Counted from the stretch's first letter, positions 1 through 9,482 are shown. The stretch: 64,000 bases of DNA from JACVRW01 sp963757815 (GCA_963757815.1 CAVWSN010000030.1:1-64000), one strand, 5' to 3'. Numbers and translations: made by a program. Notes: a model not told the origin generated them from the letters alone.

Positions 1-949
1 CGCGATCGCCATGACGACGATCGCGATGCCGGCGAGGATGGCGAGGGCGGGGTTCGAAGTACATCCCATCTGTGACGATGTCGCCGAGCCCCCTCCCGCC
101 GATCAGCCCGGCGATGACCACGAGCGAGAGGGCGAACATGATCGTCTGGTTGACAGACAGGAGCAACTGACGGCGCGCCGAGCGGAGCTGGACCTTGAAA
201 AGGGTCTGGGCGGACGTCGAGCCGAAGGCGCGCGCGGCCTCGAGAGAACCAGCTGTGACCCCGCGGACGCCGAGCGCAGTGATGCGAACAGCGGGCGGGA
301 CTGCATAGATCATCGTGCAGATCACCGCCGCCGCCGGCCCGACCGAGAAGAGGATCACGATCGGCAGCAGGTAGGCGAAGGCGGGCACGATCTGTATCGT
401 GTCAAGAACCGGCGTGATGCCCCGTAGAAGTGCTCCGAGCGGCCCGCGATCACCCCGAACGGCACCCGATCCGCCAGTGACAGGAGCACTGCCGCCGACA
501 TCAGCGCGAGGGTCTGGATGCTCTCCTCCTAGAGCCCATGAAGCGCGAACCAGACAAAGGCAGCGGCGACGATGAGCGCTGTATGCCAGCCGCTGAAGCG
601 CAGCACAAGGAAGACGCCGCAATCGTGCCGACCCAGGTGAGCCACAGCAGGAAGTCGTCGAGAGCTGTTACGAGCGACTCGGCAAGGGCGTGGAAGCCGT
701 CGAAGATGGCGAAGATGATGTTCGGGTGTCCGCCGTGCGCTGCTCGAGGAGCCAGGTCGGAGGTCGTTGAGCCGCTCGGGAAGCTCCACCCAGATGAGCG
801 ATACCGTCCACGGAACTCGTTGTGAAACAGCGTGAAGCCGACAGCATCAGCAGGGACGATTCCGGCGACTGCACGGGCCGTCCGCGCCAGCGAAGTGCTG
901 GGGGCGAAGGCCGCAGGGGCCGCGAGCCTGCCGTCAGCTACCGCGACGC
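1..949 (-). pseudogene. ProW/OpuAB-like betaine ABC permease, frameshifted and cut by the window edge
   Basis: Membrane subunit of a glycine betaine/proline-type ABC importer. Reading the minus strand in shifting frames gives membrane segments near 540-650 and then a typical inner-membrane-component core at about 60-400, including stretches such as DTIQIVPAFAYLLP and VVIAGLIGGRGLGD, which are typical of ProW/OpuAB. No single frame covers more than part of it, so several indels separate the segments. The gene runs off the left edge. It follows the ATPase in the same direction and shares its upstream operator. The density of indels is higher here than elsewhere, so it could be a true pseudogene or low-quality sequence near a contig end. 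The boundary with the ATPase is approximate. Confidence 0.6.
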
Positions 950-1978
950 GCCGCCTCGGGGCCCTCGCCATCGCGAGGAGGACCGCCTCACGGTCGATGA
1001 CCCTGACCACGCGCCCCTCCTCGACGGCGCGACCGGCCGTCGGTCGCGGCCACCAACGGACCGCGTCCCTGACCGTCGTGGCCATGTCGAGCTCGGGGCC
1101 CTCGGCTCCTCGCCGGGGCGCGGGTCGCGCATGATCCAGCGCAGCGTGAGCACGTGGGTGCGGAATGTCCCGGGTGAAGTTTCGACGTAGTCGTCGGCGG
1201 GCGAGCCGACCAGCTCCTCGGGTGCGAGCTGCAATTGCGCGGTCGCGCATGATCGCGATCCGGTCGCCGAGCCGCAGCGCTTCGGGGAGGTCGTGGGTGA
1301 CGAAAAGCATCGTCTTGCCTGTTCCGCCTGAAGGCGGATGACCCGTCCTGCATATCGCGGCGGACAGCGGGTCGAGTGCGCTCAAGGGCTCGTCATAGAG
1401 CATCAGCGTCGGATCCAGGCAAGGCGCGGGCGAAGCTCCACGCGCTGCTGCATACCCCCGAGAGCTGGTCCGGGAACTGGTTGGCGGCATCCTCGAGGCC
1501 GACGAGGCGGAGCATCTCCTGCGGCGCGGGCGAGCCGCTCGCCCTTCGGCACCCCTGGATCTCGAGCCCGAAGGCCACGTCGTCGATGAACTTCGGTGGG
1601 CGAGCAGCAAAGCGCTGGAAACCATGGCGACGGTGTGACGGCGGAGGTCGCGGAGCTGAGCGCTCGTCGGCGGCCATAACGTCTGGCCGGTGATGCGGAT
1701 CTTCCCGGCGCTCGGCTCGATGAGCCGGATCAGGGTCCGGACCAGGGTGGACTTGCCCGAGCCGGAGAGGCCCATCACAACGAAGACCTCGCGGGGTGGA
1801 CGACGATCGAGACATCGCGCACCGCGACGACATTCCGGTCTTCACGCGCAGCTCCGTCGGAGAGCTCGGCGTCGGGCGTGCCGATGATCCTGTCGCCGTG
1901 GGGGCCGAAGACCTTCCAGATGCCCTCGGCAAGGACGACGGCTCGCCGCTCCGGCTCGGCGGCGCGCGTGGTCATCAT
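950..1978 (-). pseudogene. ProV/OpuAA-like betaine ABC transporter ATPase, multiply frameshifted
   Basis: ATP-binding subunit of a glycine betaine/proline importer. Fragments in three minus-strand frames assemble into one protein: an N-terminal VLAEGIWKVFG segment, Walker A GLSGSGKSTLVRTLIRL, a Walker B region LMLYDEPLSALDPL, the switch motif FVTHDLPEAL, and a C-terminal CBS-like tail (TTVRDA...VIDREAVLLAMA). The start is placed at the ATG at 1978 (an ATG at 1975 is equally possible), because the longer open frame to 2053 runs across the operator at 2025-2034. The signature region is scrambled by indels. Position, family and operator link the transporter to the betaine catabolic genes downstream. 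A functional copy would need at least three frame corrections. Confidence 0.65.
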
Positions 1979-2024
1979 GGTCGGCAGCGGCAGGCCGCTG
2001 CCTGTCTCCCTCACAGTGGGGCCA

Positions 2025-2034
2025 TGATATATCA
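2025..2034. promoter_or_regulatory. TGATATATCA operator, site 1 (proV-like promoter)
   Basis: Perfect 10-bp palindrome TGATATATCA, 46 bases upstream of the ATPase start. It is identical to four other sites in this window and AT-rich in a very GC-rich background. Inferred binding site of the FCD-GntR regulator encoded at 7834-8514. Confidence 0.75.
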
Positions 2035-2093
2035 GGCCCCAGGCGCTCGCCAACGCCTTCGCAGTCGCCTAACAAGGGGCGCGAGCGGTCGGG

Positions 2094-3533
2094 TCAGGCG
2101 CGGATGAGCACCGTCTGCAACTCGGTGAGCGTGTCCATCGGATAGGGGCCGCCGACCCGCCCGATGCCGCTCTCTGACCGGGCCCGGCCGCCCCACGGGA
2201 GGTGGGGCTCCCAGTAGTTGGTGGTCTCGTTGATGTTCACGAGGCCCATGTGGACGGAGTCCGCGTAGCGCATCCCGGCCCCAAGGTCGGCGGTGAAGAT
2301 GGCGGCCATCAGGCCGAAGCTCTGCACGTTCGTCTGCTCGATCGCCTCCTCGAGCGAGCCGATGCTCATGATCGGCGCGATCGGGCCGAAGGTCTCCTGC
2401 GTGACGGCAATCGAGTCGGCCGGGACCTCGTCGAGGACCGTCGGCTCCCAGTAGAGGCTGGTCGGGAAGCCCTGAGCGCGGCTGCCGCCGGCGACGACGC
2501 GCGCGCCGCGTTCGACCGCGTCGGCCACGTGCGCGTCCATCTTCGCCGCGCCGGCCTCGTTGTTCACGGGGCCCATCGTCGTCGCGTCGTCTAGCGGGTC
2601 GCCGAGCCGCACCTCGCGCTCGACCTCGCCGGCCAGAAGCGACACGAACTCCTCGCGCACCGCCTCGTGCACGAGCAGCCGTTCTGCCGCCGAGCAGCTC
2701 TGGCCGGCGCCGAGGAAGCACCCGACACGCGCCGCATCGGCCGCGGCGGCGAGATCGGCGTCGTCCATCACGACAAACGGGCCGTTGCCTCCCATCTCGA
2801 GGAGCTGGGCCTTGCCCGCCGCCTGGCGCGAGACGATCAGGCCGGTCTCAGTGGAGCCCGTGAACGCCACGGCTCGCGTGCCGGGGCTCACGGCCAGCTC
2901 GTCGCCCACGTCCGGTCCCGGCCCGAGCACGAAGTTGAACACGCCGGGCGGAAGATCGGCCTCGGCCACACATTCCGCGAGCAGGCCGGAGCAGACGGCG
3001 GTCGAGGGAGCCGGGGTCCAGACGACGCAGTTGCCGCACGCGAGCGCGGGCGCGAGCACCTCGGCGGGCATCGTGTAGGGCCAGTTCCAGGGGGTGATCA
3101 GGCCGAGCACGCCGAGCGGCCGCCGCAGCAGGAGCACGCGCCGCCCGGGCGCGGCACTCTCCGGGATCCTGCCGTGCACGCGCTTGCCGTCCTCGGCGGC
3201 CATGCGGAAGAACTCGATCAGCTCGCCGACCTCCACCTCGGCCTCCGCCTTGAGCGGCTTGCCCTGGTCGAGGGTGAGGATGCGCGCCAGCTCGTCCGCG
3301 CGCCGCTCGCATACGTCCGCCACACGATGGAGGAGGGCGGCCCGCTCGAAGCCGGTGCGGGCGGCCCAGGACGGGAACGCCGCGTTCGCCGCCGCGATCG
3401 CGCGCCGCGCGTCCTCGCGGCCCCCTTCGGCCACCGGCCCGAGCGACTCGCCCGTGGCCGGGCTCGTGGCCTCGACGGTGGCGCCGCTGGCGGCGTCGCA
3501 CCACTCGCCGTCTATGAACATGCGGGTGCTCAA
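2094..3533 (-). CDS. NAD(P)-dependent aldehyde dehydrogenase, candidate betaine aldehyde dehydrogenase
   Basis: 479-residue ALDH-superfamily enzyme of normal length that oxidises an aldehyde to its acid. Visible motifs are the cofactor region LGLITPWNWPYTMPAE (about 140-155), FTGSTETG (about 221), the general-base region LEMGGNGP (about 244) and the catalytic cysteine in GQSCSA (about 280). It overlaps the upstream permease by four bases (ATGA), so the two are translationally coupled. With a BetA-like choline dehydrogenase and dimethylglycine genes in the same regulon, betaine aldehyde to glycine betaine is the favoured reaction. Succinate-semialdehyde or another amino-aldehyde remains possible, since APC permease-ALDH pairs also occur in GABA and polyamine catabolism. 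The family is certain, the substrate inferred. Confidence 0.85.
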   Translation of the reverse strand: MSTRMFIDGEWCDAASGATVEATSPATGESLGPVAEGGREDARRAIAAANAAFPSWAARTGFERAALLHRVADVCERRADELARILTLDQGKPLKAEAEVEVGELIEFFRMAAEDGKRVHGRIPESAAPGRRVLLLRRPLGVLGLITPWNWPYTMPAEVLAPALACGNCVVWTPAPSTAVCSGLLAECVAEADLPPGVFNFVLGPGPDVGDELAVSPGTRAVAFTGSTETGLIVSRQAAGKAQLLEMGGNGPFVVMDDADLAAAADAARVGCFLGAGQSCSAAERLLVHEAVREEFVSLLAGEVEREVRLGDPLDDATTMGPVNNEAGAAKMDAHVADAVERGARVVAGGSRAQGFPTSLYWEPTVLDEVPADSIAVTQETFGPIAPIMSIGSLEEAIEQTNVQSFGLMAAIFTADLGAGMRYADSVHMGLVNINETTNYWEPHLPWGGRARSESGIGRVGGPYPMDTLTELQTVLIRA

Positions 3534-5101
3534 GGGGCGGATTCGGGCATTGCCGTCGTCTCGGCGACCGCCGGCGACGCAGACTCGAACCGGTGCGACT
3601 CGAGAACGCCGGTCTTATGGCGCTGCACGAACCAGTAGTAGGCGAGCCCGCCGAAGAAGACGATCCCGATGAAGAGGAGCGCTCCGTACTGGAGGTACCA
3701 GTGGAACGGCTCGGTCGCGTTGTAGACGTCCTTGCGCGGCCAGATCAGGTTGATCGCCATGAAGACGCCCCATCCGACGGCGAGGACGTTGATCGGCAGC
3801 CCCCACTTGCCGAGCGTGAAGAAGCTGCGCGCCCCCTCCGCCTCCTTCGGCGGCCACTCGCCCTTCAGCCGCTTGGCCAGCATCGGCCCCGTGACGAGCA
3901 GGTACGCCATGTAGATCATGATGATCCCGATGCTCGTGATCACCGTGAAGATCTGAGGCTGCCTGATGTTCACGACGAGGATGAGGATCGCGAGCAGACC
4001 CGTGATGACCGCCGGGACGATCGGCGTCTTGGTCTTCGGGTTCACCGTCGCGACCCGTTCGCCGGCCGGCAGGTTGTTGTCGCGCGCCATGGCGAACGCC
4101 ATCCGGATAGTCGCCGTGTGCACCGCGAGGCAGCAGACGGTGATGGCGATCGCGACGCAGATCAGGAAGATCGTCCCGATGGTGTCGCCGAGGACGTCGA
4201 GGACGATGAACTGGAGGCCGCCGAACTCCCCGATCTCGGGCGCGTTGATGTTGCTGACCGACATCATCGCGAACAGGATGATCAGCCCGCCGAGGACGAA
4301 CGAGGCGATTACGGCTCGCATGATCGCCAACGGCGCCGTCTTGCGGGGCTCGTGCGTCTCCTCGCCGAGAGAGCTCGCGGTGTCAAAGCCGTACATCACG
4401 TAGGCGGAGGCGAGCGAGGCGGCGAGGAACGCGCCGAAGTAGCCCCAGTCGTGCCCTTCGCCGGTGCCAAGCGTGTCGAAGGTCACGTCAAAGCCGCGCG
4501 TGATGTTGGCCCCCAGCAGGATGATAAGCAGCACAGCGGCGATCAGCTCGATGAACACGCCCGTGCTGTTGATCCGGGCCATCAGCTTCACGCCGAGCGC
4601 GTTGATCACGGTGGTGAAAATGATGAGGACGGTGCCGAGGATGACCGCGTTGGCGGCGAAGTCGTACTTGCCCGTGCCATCGCCGTAGAACTGGAAGAAG
4701 TCCGAGATCTCCGGAAGCGTGATCTGGTAGGCGAGCGCGACGGCTGAGATCGTGACGATCGAGGCGGTGAGCATCATCCAGCCGCCGAGCCAGGCGACGG
4801 TTGCGGTCCCCAGCTTCTTCCCCCAGTTGTAGATCGACCCCGCGACGGGGAAGTTCGCCGCCAGCTCGGCGAAGCAGAGCGCGACCATCAGCTGGCCGAC
4901 GAACACCATTGGCCAGGTCCACCAGTACGCCGGCCCGCCGAACGCGAACCCGAAGTAGAAGAGCTGGAAGGTGCCTGTCAGGATCGAGATATAGCTGACC
5001 CCGGCGGCGAAGCTCGCAAACCTCCCGATGCTGCGGTCGAGCTCCTGCTTGTAGCCGAACTCGGCAAGCTCGTCTTCGCCGCCTGCAGACGTGGTCGCCA
5101 C
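3530..5101 (-). CDS. APC-superfamily amino acid/amine permease
   Basis: 523-residue cytoplasmic-membrane transporter of the amino acid-polyamine-organocation superfamily, with about twelve hydrophobic segments starting near residue 33. The N-terminal part FASFAAGVSYISILTG fits TM1 of the AAT/GABA-permease branch, and the segment around residues 215-250 contains GYFGAFLAASLASAYVMYGF. The start is GTG at 5101, preceded by GGGGAGGA. Its stop overlaps the ATG of the aldehyde dehydrogenase, so both form one operon. The operator at 5215-5224 lies 113 bases upstream, between this gene and the divergent CBS-domain gene. The likely substrate is choline, betaine or a related amine or amino acid; the sequence does not settle this. 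Confidence 0.85.
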   Translation of the reverse strand: MATTSAGGEDELAEFGYKQELDRSIGRFASFAAGVSYISILTGTFQLFYFGFAFGGPAYWWTWPMVFVGQLMVALCFAELAANFPVAGSIYNWGKKLGTATVAWLGGWMMLTASIVTISAVALAYQITLPEISDFFQFYGDGTGKYDFAANAVILGTVLIIFTTVINALGVKLMARINSTGVFIELIAAVLLIILLGANITRGFDVTFDTLGTGEGHDWGYFGAFLAASLASAYVMYGFDTASSLGEETHEPRKTAPLAIMRAVIASFVLGGLIILFAMMSVSNINAPEIGEFGGLQFIVLDVLGDTIGTIFLICVAIAITVCCLAVHTATIRMAFAMARDNNLPAGERVATVNPKTKTPIVPAVITGLLAILILVVNIRQPQIFTVITSIGIIMIYMAYLLVTGPMLAKRLKGEWPPKEAEGARSFFTLGKWGLPINVLAVGWGVFMAINLIWPRKDVYNATEPFHWYLQYGALLFIGIVFFGGLAYYWFVQRHKTGVLESHRFESASPAVAETTAMPESAP

Positions 5102-5177
5102 GTGCGTCCTCCCCGGTGTTTGTCACGCTAAGACCGCCCGCAGGACCCGGGCGCCCGCGTGACTTTGGGTTCTCCCG

Positions 5178-5194
5178 GCGCGAATATCTCGCGC
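5178..5194. promoter_or_regulatory. Inverted repeat in the divergent permease/CBS-gene promoter
   Basis: GCGCGA-ATATC-TCGCGC, a 6-bp inverted repeat with a 5-base AT-rich centre, 20 bases from the TGATATATCA site. It might be a second regulator's site or part of the promoter. Single occurrence, so weakly supported. Confidence 0.3.
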
Positions 5195-5214
5195 GGAGGG
5201 GCTGCTGTCAAGGG

Positions 5215-5224
5215 TGATATATCA
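5215..5224. promoter_or_regulatory. TGATATATCA operator, site 2 (divergent permease / CBS-gene promoter)
   Basis: Perfect palindrome ending 12 bases before the ATG at 5237 and 113 bases upstream of the permease start. There is no convincing Shine-Dalgarno between it and the ATG, so the rightward transcript may be leaderless with the palindrome overlapping its -10 region. That placement would suit repression. Confidence 0.75.
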
Positions 5225-5236
5225 GCTTCGGGCGCA

Positions 5237-7078
5237 ATGCACGATATAGCCGACTTCCTTAGTCGCCATCCGCCTTTCGACTCGCTCGACGGGGAGACGC
5301 TCGAAGCGGTGGCCGCGAGCGCCGAGATCGAGTTCTACGCGGCCGGCACGGCGATCCTCGAGAGCGCCGCGGCCACCTCGCGCCACGCCTACGTCGTGCG
5401 CCGCGGGTCGGTCGAGCTCCTGGTCGAGGGCCGCCTGCACGACCTCCTCGGCGAGGGCGAGATGTTCGCGTTCGCCTCGCTCCTCCAGGACGCGCCGCTC
5501 GGCTTCGTGGCGCGGGCGAACGAGGACACGCTCGTCTACCGCTTCCCGGAGCACGCGATACTGCCGGTCCTGGAGCGGCCGGCCGCCGTACGCTTCGTGG
5601 TCCGCTCGCTGGCCAAGGACGTCCGTCTGCTCTCGAGGCCGGACGACGCCGCCGTCCCGTCGGCCGGCCGGCCGCAGTGTCCGCGACCTCATCCGGGCTC
5701 CCGCCCTCCTCTGCCCGCCGGACGCGACCGTTCAGAACGCCGCGCGGCAGATGGTCGACGCTGGCGCGACCTGCGTGGTCGTGGACCTCGGCGAGCAGCT
5801 CGGGATCGTCACCGACCGCGACATCCGGACCAGGGTGGTCGCGGACGGCGCCGGCCCCGAGACGGCGCTCTCGGATGTGATGAGCGCGCCCGCCTGGACC
5901 GTCGCGGCGGACCGCTCGGGCACGGAGGCGCTGCTCGAGATGCTCGACCACGGCATCCGGCATCTGCCCGTCGTGGAGACGGGCGGGGGGCTGCTCGGCG
6001 TGCTCGACGACGTCGACCTCATGGCGAGCGAGCGCCGGGCGCCCTTCCGCCTCCGGGCGCTGATCGCCCGCAGCGGCGACCCCGCCGCGGTCGCGGCGGC
6101 CGCCTCGGAGCTCCCTTCGATGGTGATCGACCTGCACGACGCCGACGTCCCGGCCGCCGCGATCGGCCGGATGATGTCCGGCATCCACGACACGATCGTG
6201 CGCCGCCTAGTCGAGCTTGCGCAGAACGAGCTAGGCCGTCCGCCAGTGGCCTGGACCTGGCTGGCAACGGGGAGCTACGCACGGCGCGAGCCGTTCCCGA
6301 GCTCGGACGTCGATTCGGCGCTCGCGTGGGAGGGCGCCGACGACGATCCAGAGCTGCGTGAGCGCCTGCTGGCGCTGGCGCGGAGAGTCGCGGACGGGCT
6401 CAAGGCGAGCGGGCTGCGCAGCGACCCGCAGGGAGCCGTCGCGACGAACCCGCTGTTCGCCCGCTCGGTGGACGGTTGGCAGCGCGCGGTCCAGACGTGG
6501 ACCCGGGACCCGGACCGCGATCGCGGGCTGATTCTGTTCAACGTGGTGGTGGAGTGCGATGCGGTGTGGGGCTCGACGGCGGTGGCCGACCGCATCGCGG
6601 ACGCGTGCGTCCGCGCTCGCGCCGCGAGCGCATGCTCGACCGCCTGGCCGCGGCGGCGCTGGCCGAGAAGCCGCCGACCGGGTTCCTGCGCGACTTCGTG
6701 CTCCACTCGACCGGGGAGCGGAAGGGGGTGCTCGACATCAAGCACGGCGGCCTGCTCCCGATCGAGTCGCTCGCCCGCTGGGCCGGGCTCGCGGCCGGTG
6801 TCGGAGCTGCCTCGACGCCCGCCCGCCTCCGGGCGGCGGAGGCGGCCGGCACGCTCGAGTCGGCCGATGCCGCCGTGCTGCGCCACGCCCTCGAGCTCCT
6901 GTCCGAGCTGCGGATGGAGCACCAGGTGGACCAACTGCGGGCCGGCCGGCGTCCCGACAACCTGATCGACCCGAAGAGCCTCCCGCCGCTCACCCGGACC
7001 TCACTGAAGGAGGCCTTCCGCGCGATCGCGCGCGTGCAGCGCGGGATCGGCGTACGACTGGGCTTCGCCGGCCGTTGA
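5237..7078 (+). CDS. cNMP-binding/CBS-pair/DUF294-type nucleotidyltransferase signalling protein (two frameshifts)
   Basis: About 613 residues when read through frameshifts near 5678 and 6620. Order of parts: a cyclic-nucleotide-binding-like domain (about 1-130), a CBS pair (about 150-270; LGIVTDRDIRTRVV and HGIRHLPVVETGG), a nucleotidyltransferase core with GSYARREPFPSSDVDSALAW (about 335), and a helical C-terminal DUF294-type domain ending VRLGFAGR. Such proteins are thought to be signal-responsive nucleotidyltransferases; the target is unknown. The start was chosen because MHDIADFLSRHPPF matches the usual beginning of the cNMP domain and lies just after the operator. The stop overlaps the exonuclease start (TTGA). 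The same nucleotidyltransferase-exonuclease pairing is known beside acetate-utilisation genes; here it sits under the betaine regulon operator. The two shifts are of opposite sign. Confidence 0.8.
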
Positions 7079-7716
7079 TCGTCGCCGGGCGCACCTCATG
7101 GCGCCGCGCCCGGTTCATCGTGGTCGATGTCGAGACCACGGGGCTCGACCCACGGCGCGACGAGATCGTGTCGTATGCGGCGCTGCCGGTCGAGCAGGGG
7201 CGCGTGCTGGCCGGCGCGGCGCTGCGCAGCCTCGTCCGGCCGCGTACACCGCCGCCTGCCTCGTCGATCGAGATCCACGGTCTGCGAGCGGCGGACCTGG
7301 CCGCCGCCCCGCCGGTCAGGGAAGCCCTGGCGCCGCTCGCGACGGCGATAAGGGGCCGGATTCCGGTGGCTCACGCGGCGTGGGTCGAGCGCGCCTTCCT
7401 GCGCGACCCGCTTCGCGCGCTCGGCTCGCGGATGCCGCGCCGGGTGGTGGACACCGCCGTGCTCTGGCGGCTGCTCTGCGTCCTGCGCGGGGACGGCGAC
7501 CCCGGATGGTGCGCGTTGTCCGAGGTCGCAGAGCGGCTCGATCTGCCTGCCCACCGCCCGCACGTCGCCGAGGGCGACGCCCTCACCACCGCGCAGGCGT
7601 TGCTGGCGCTGTCGACGCACCTGGAACGTGAGGGCCGCGGCAGCGTGCGCGAGCTCACCGGCGCGGACTGGTACCTGCGCGGCTGGCGCCTCTGGCATCC
7701 AGCGGGCAGGGGCTGA
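7075..7716 (+). CDS. DEDDh 3'-5' exonuclease, DnaQ/PolC-epsilon-like
   Basis: 213-residue exonuclease of the DNA polymerase III epsilon family. Exo I is FIVVDVETTGLDP (about 20, with D and E ligands), the HGLRAADL loop lies near 66, Exo II is VAHAAWVERAFL (about 100), and Exo III is HVAEGDALTTAQ (about 163, supplying H and D). The TTG at 7075 overlaps the previous stop in TTGA, showing coupling to the nucleotidyltransferase gene. No polymerase-binding tail is obvious, so it is a stand-alone nuclease rather than the replicative proofreader. Its substrate may be the nucleic acid or nucleotide product modified by the upstream nucleotidyltransferase; that is inference. Confidence 0.85.
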   Translation: MIVAGRTSWRRARFIVVDVETTGLDPRRDEIVSYAALPVEQGRVLAGAALRSLVRPRTPPPASSIEIHGLRAADLAAAPPVREALAPLATAIRGRIPVAHAAWVERAFLRDPLRALGSRMPRRVVDTAVLWRLLCVLRGDGDPGWCALSEVAERLDLPAHRPHVAEGDALTTAQALLALSTHLEREGRGSVRELTGADWYLRGWRLWHPAGRG

Positions 7717-7745
7717 CGCGCAGCATCCGGGCCACCGCGCCAGCT

Positions 7746-7784
7746 GCCTCGGGTTTGTCGGGACTATGTCGACAAACCCGAGGC
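7746..7784. terminator. Bidirectional terminator hairpin
   Basis: Perfect 15-bp stem (arms 7746-7760 and 7770-7784, beginning GCCTCGGG) with a 9-base loop, between the convergent exonuclease and GntR genes. No long T-tract follows, as is common in high-GC bacteria. Confidence 0.75.
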
Positions 7785-7833
7785 ACCCCCGGGCGAGACG
7801 CGGGTCCGAGGCGCCCCCAGAGGCGGCGCCGGC

Positions 7834-8514
7834 TCAGCTGCGGCTGAACGCCGCCAGGATCTCGCGCTGGAACTCGAGCACGTGCTCGCGCATCACCGCC
7901 CGGGCCCGCGGGCCGTCGCGGTCGAGCAGTGCCTCCAGCAGGTGCATCTGGTCGTGGACCGAATGGCCCAGGCCCGGCACCCGGTCGAGGACCAGGTACC
8001 AGATGCGCAGCGAGTGGGTGAAGTAGTGCTCGAGCGTCTCGACCAGGTACGGGTTCCCCGTGGCCTCCCAGGTGAAGCGGTGGATGCGCTCGTCGAAGCG
8101 CATCAGCCACTCCTGTTCGTGGGGGCGGGTGACCTCGTCGATCTCCTGGAGCAGCTCCCCGGCGGCCGCGCGCGCATCGCCGTTCATGCGCACGGCGGCC
8201 AGCTCGGCCGCGTAGCCCTCGAGCTCCGCGCGCACCTCGCTGATGTTCACGATGTCGGCGGCCTCGACCGCGGTCACGAACGTGCCACGCCGTGGCTGGA
8301 CCGCAACGAGGTTCTCGAGCGCAAGCCGCTTGACGGCCTCGCGCAGCGGCGTGCGCCCGATTTCCATCGCGCGCATGAGCTCGTCCTCGCGCAGCACCGT
8401 CCCCGGGGCGAGGCGAAGTGTCACGATCCGGTCGCGCAGCTCCACGTAGGCCCGCTCGGCGACCAGCTTGGCGCTCGTCGCCTCGACTGCAGCAGTGCTC
8501 GGTTCGACCGCCAT
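7834..8514 (-). CDS. GntR-family transcriptional regulator with FCD domain, likely regulator of the betaine/one-carbon regulon
   Basis: 226-residue DNA-binding protein. The N-terminal winged helix-turn-helix spans about residues 15-85 (YVELRDRIVTLRLAPGTVL, then the recognition region IGRTPLREAVKRL). The C-terminal all-helical FCD domain (about 95-220) carries the usual acidic/histidine metal or ligand positions (FDERIHRF, HDQMHLL, REHVLEF). FadR-type FCD regulators bind small acids or metal-ligand complexes and usually repress. A TGATATATCA palindrome lies 53 bases upstream, between this gene and metF, suggesting autoregulation, and four more copies precede the surrounding catabolic genes. 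It is the only DNA-binding regulator in the first 19 kb, which makes it the natural owner of these sites. The ligand is unknown; betaine, dimethylglycine or sarcosine are candidates. Confidence 0.88.
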   Translation of the reverse strand: MAVEPSTAAVEATSAKLVAERAYVELRDRIVTLRLAPGTVLREDELMRAMEIGRTPLREAVKRLALENLVAVQPRRGTFVTAVEAADIVNISEVRAELEGYAAELAAVRMNGDARAAAGELLQEIDEVTRPHEQEWLMRFDERIHRFTWEATGNPYLVETLEHYFTHSLRIWYLVLDRVPGLGHSVHDQMHLLEALLDRDGPRARAVMREHVLEFQREILAAFSRS

Positions 8515-8566
8515 CGCTGAGGTGCGGCGGGATCGGGATCGTCGCCGCGGGGGAAATGCTATAGCC

Positions 8567-8576
8567 TGATATATCA
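8567..8576. promoter_or_regulatory. TGATATATCA operator, site 3 (gntR / metF-like divergent promoter)
   Basis: Perfect palindrome centred between the divergent regulator (start 8514) and the metF-like gene (start 8580). It ends only three bases before the metF ATG, so it probably overlaps the promoter of a leaderless transcript. Confidence 0.78.
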
Positions 8577-8579
8577 GCT

Positions 8580-9482
8580 ATGGGCGCGAGCGCGTCGCGG
8601 ATCGGCTCTGGGTCCGGCCGAGCGGGTCCGGCTCTCACAAAGGAGAGCCACGCGCGCGCCCTCGCCGACCTGCTGCGCCGGCCGCGCTACGAGGTGCTCC
8701 CCCTCGACGGCATCGAGGAGGAGCTCGCCGCCACGGTGGGCAAGGACGTGACGGTCACGGTCACCGGCTCCCCCAGCAAGGGTCTCGAAGCCACGCTCGA
8801 GCTCAGCGAGCGGCTCGCTCACCGCGGCTACGTCGTTGTCCCGCATCTCGCTGCACGGCTCGTCCGCGACCGCTCCCACCTCGACGAGGTGCTCGACCGG
8901 CTGCTGGCCGCCGGGGTGCGGCGGCTGTTCGTACCCGCCGGGGACGCCACCCAACCGGCGGGGGAGTTCGCCGGGGCCGCGGAGCTGCTCGCCGCGATGG
9001 GCCCCCGGCGCACCGAGTTCGAGGAGATCGGCATCACGGGCTACCCCGAGAGCCACCACCTGATCTCCGACGAGGAGACGATCAGGGCGATGTTCGAGAA
9101 GGCCGAGATGGCCACCGACATCATCAGTCAGATCTGCTTCGACGCCGGGACGATCGCCGGCTGGATCCGCAACGTCCGCGAGCGTGGCACGAGCCTGCCG
9201 ATCTGGATCGGCGTGCCGGGCCTCGTGGACAACCGGAAGCTCGTGCGCATCACGATGAAGATCGGGCTGGGAGAGTCCGCTCGCTTCCTCCGCCACCAGC
9301 ACGGTCTGCTGTCACGGCTGCTGATGCGCAGGTTCAGCCCCGACGGCCTGGTCCGCGACCTCGCGCCAACCGTGACCGACCCGGCGGCAAGGGTTGCCGG
9401 CTTCCACTTCTACACCTTCAACGAGCTGGCCCGGACCGAGCGCTGGAGGCAGCAGACGCTGGAGCGGCTGGCGGGCGTCTGA
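8580..9482 (+). CDS. Methylenetetrahydrofolate reductase-like protein (MetF superfamily)
   Basis: 300-residue FAD-binding (beta/alpha)8-barrel protein of the MTHFR family, which interconverts 5,10-methylene- and 5-methyl-tetrahydrofolate. Family-like features are DVTVTVTGSPSKGLEATLEL (about 57), the VRRLFVPAGDATQPAG loop (about 118), FEEIGITGYPESHH (about 147), the EKAEMATDIISQICFDA segment (about 175) and IWIGVPGLVD (about 210). The N-terminus is about 25 residues longer than in minimal homologues, so a later start is possible, but the ATG follows the operator directly. Within this locus it would process methylene-THF formed by demethylation of dimethylglycine and sarcosine. It diverges from the GntR gene. 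Confidence 0.82.
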   Translation: MGASASRIGSGSGRAGPALTKESHARALADLLRRPRYEVLPLDGIEEELAATVGKDVTVTVTGSPSKGLEATLELSERLAHRGYVVVPHLAARLVRDRSHLDEVLDRLLAAGVRRLFVPAGDATQPAGEFAGAAELLAAMGPRRTEFEEIGITGYPESHHLISDEETIRAMFEKAEMATDIISQICFDAGTIAGWIRNVRERGTSLPIWIGVPGLVDNRKLVRITMKIGLGESARFLRHQHGLLSRLLMRRFSPDGLVRDLAPTVTDPAARVAGFHFYTFNELARTERWRQQTLERLAGV

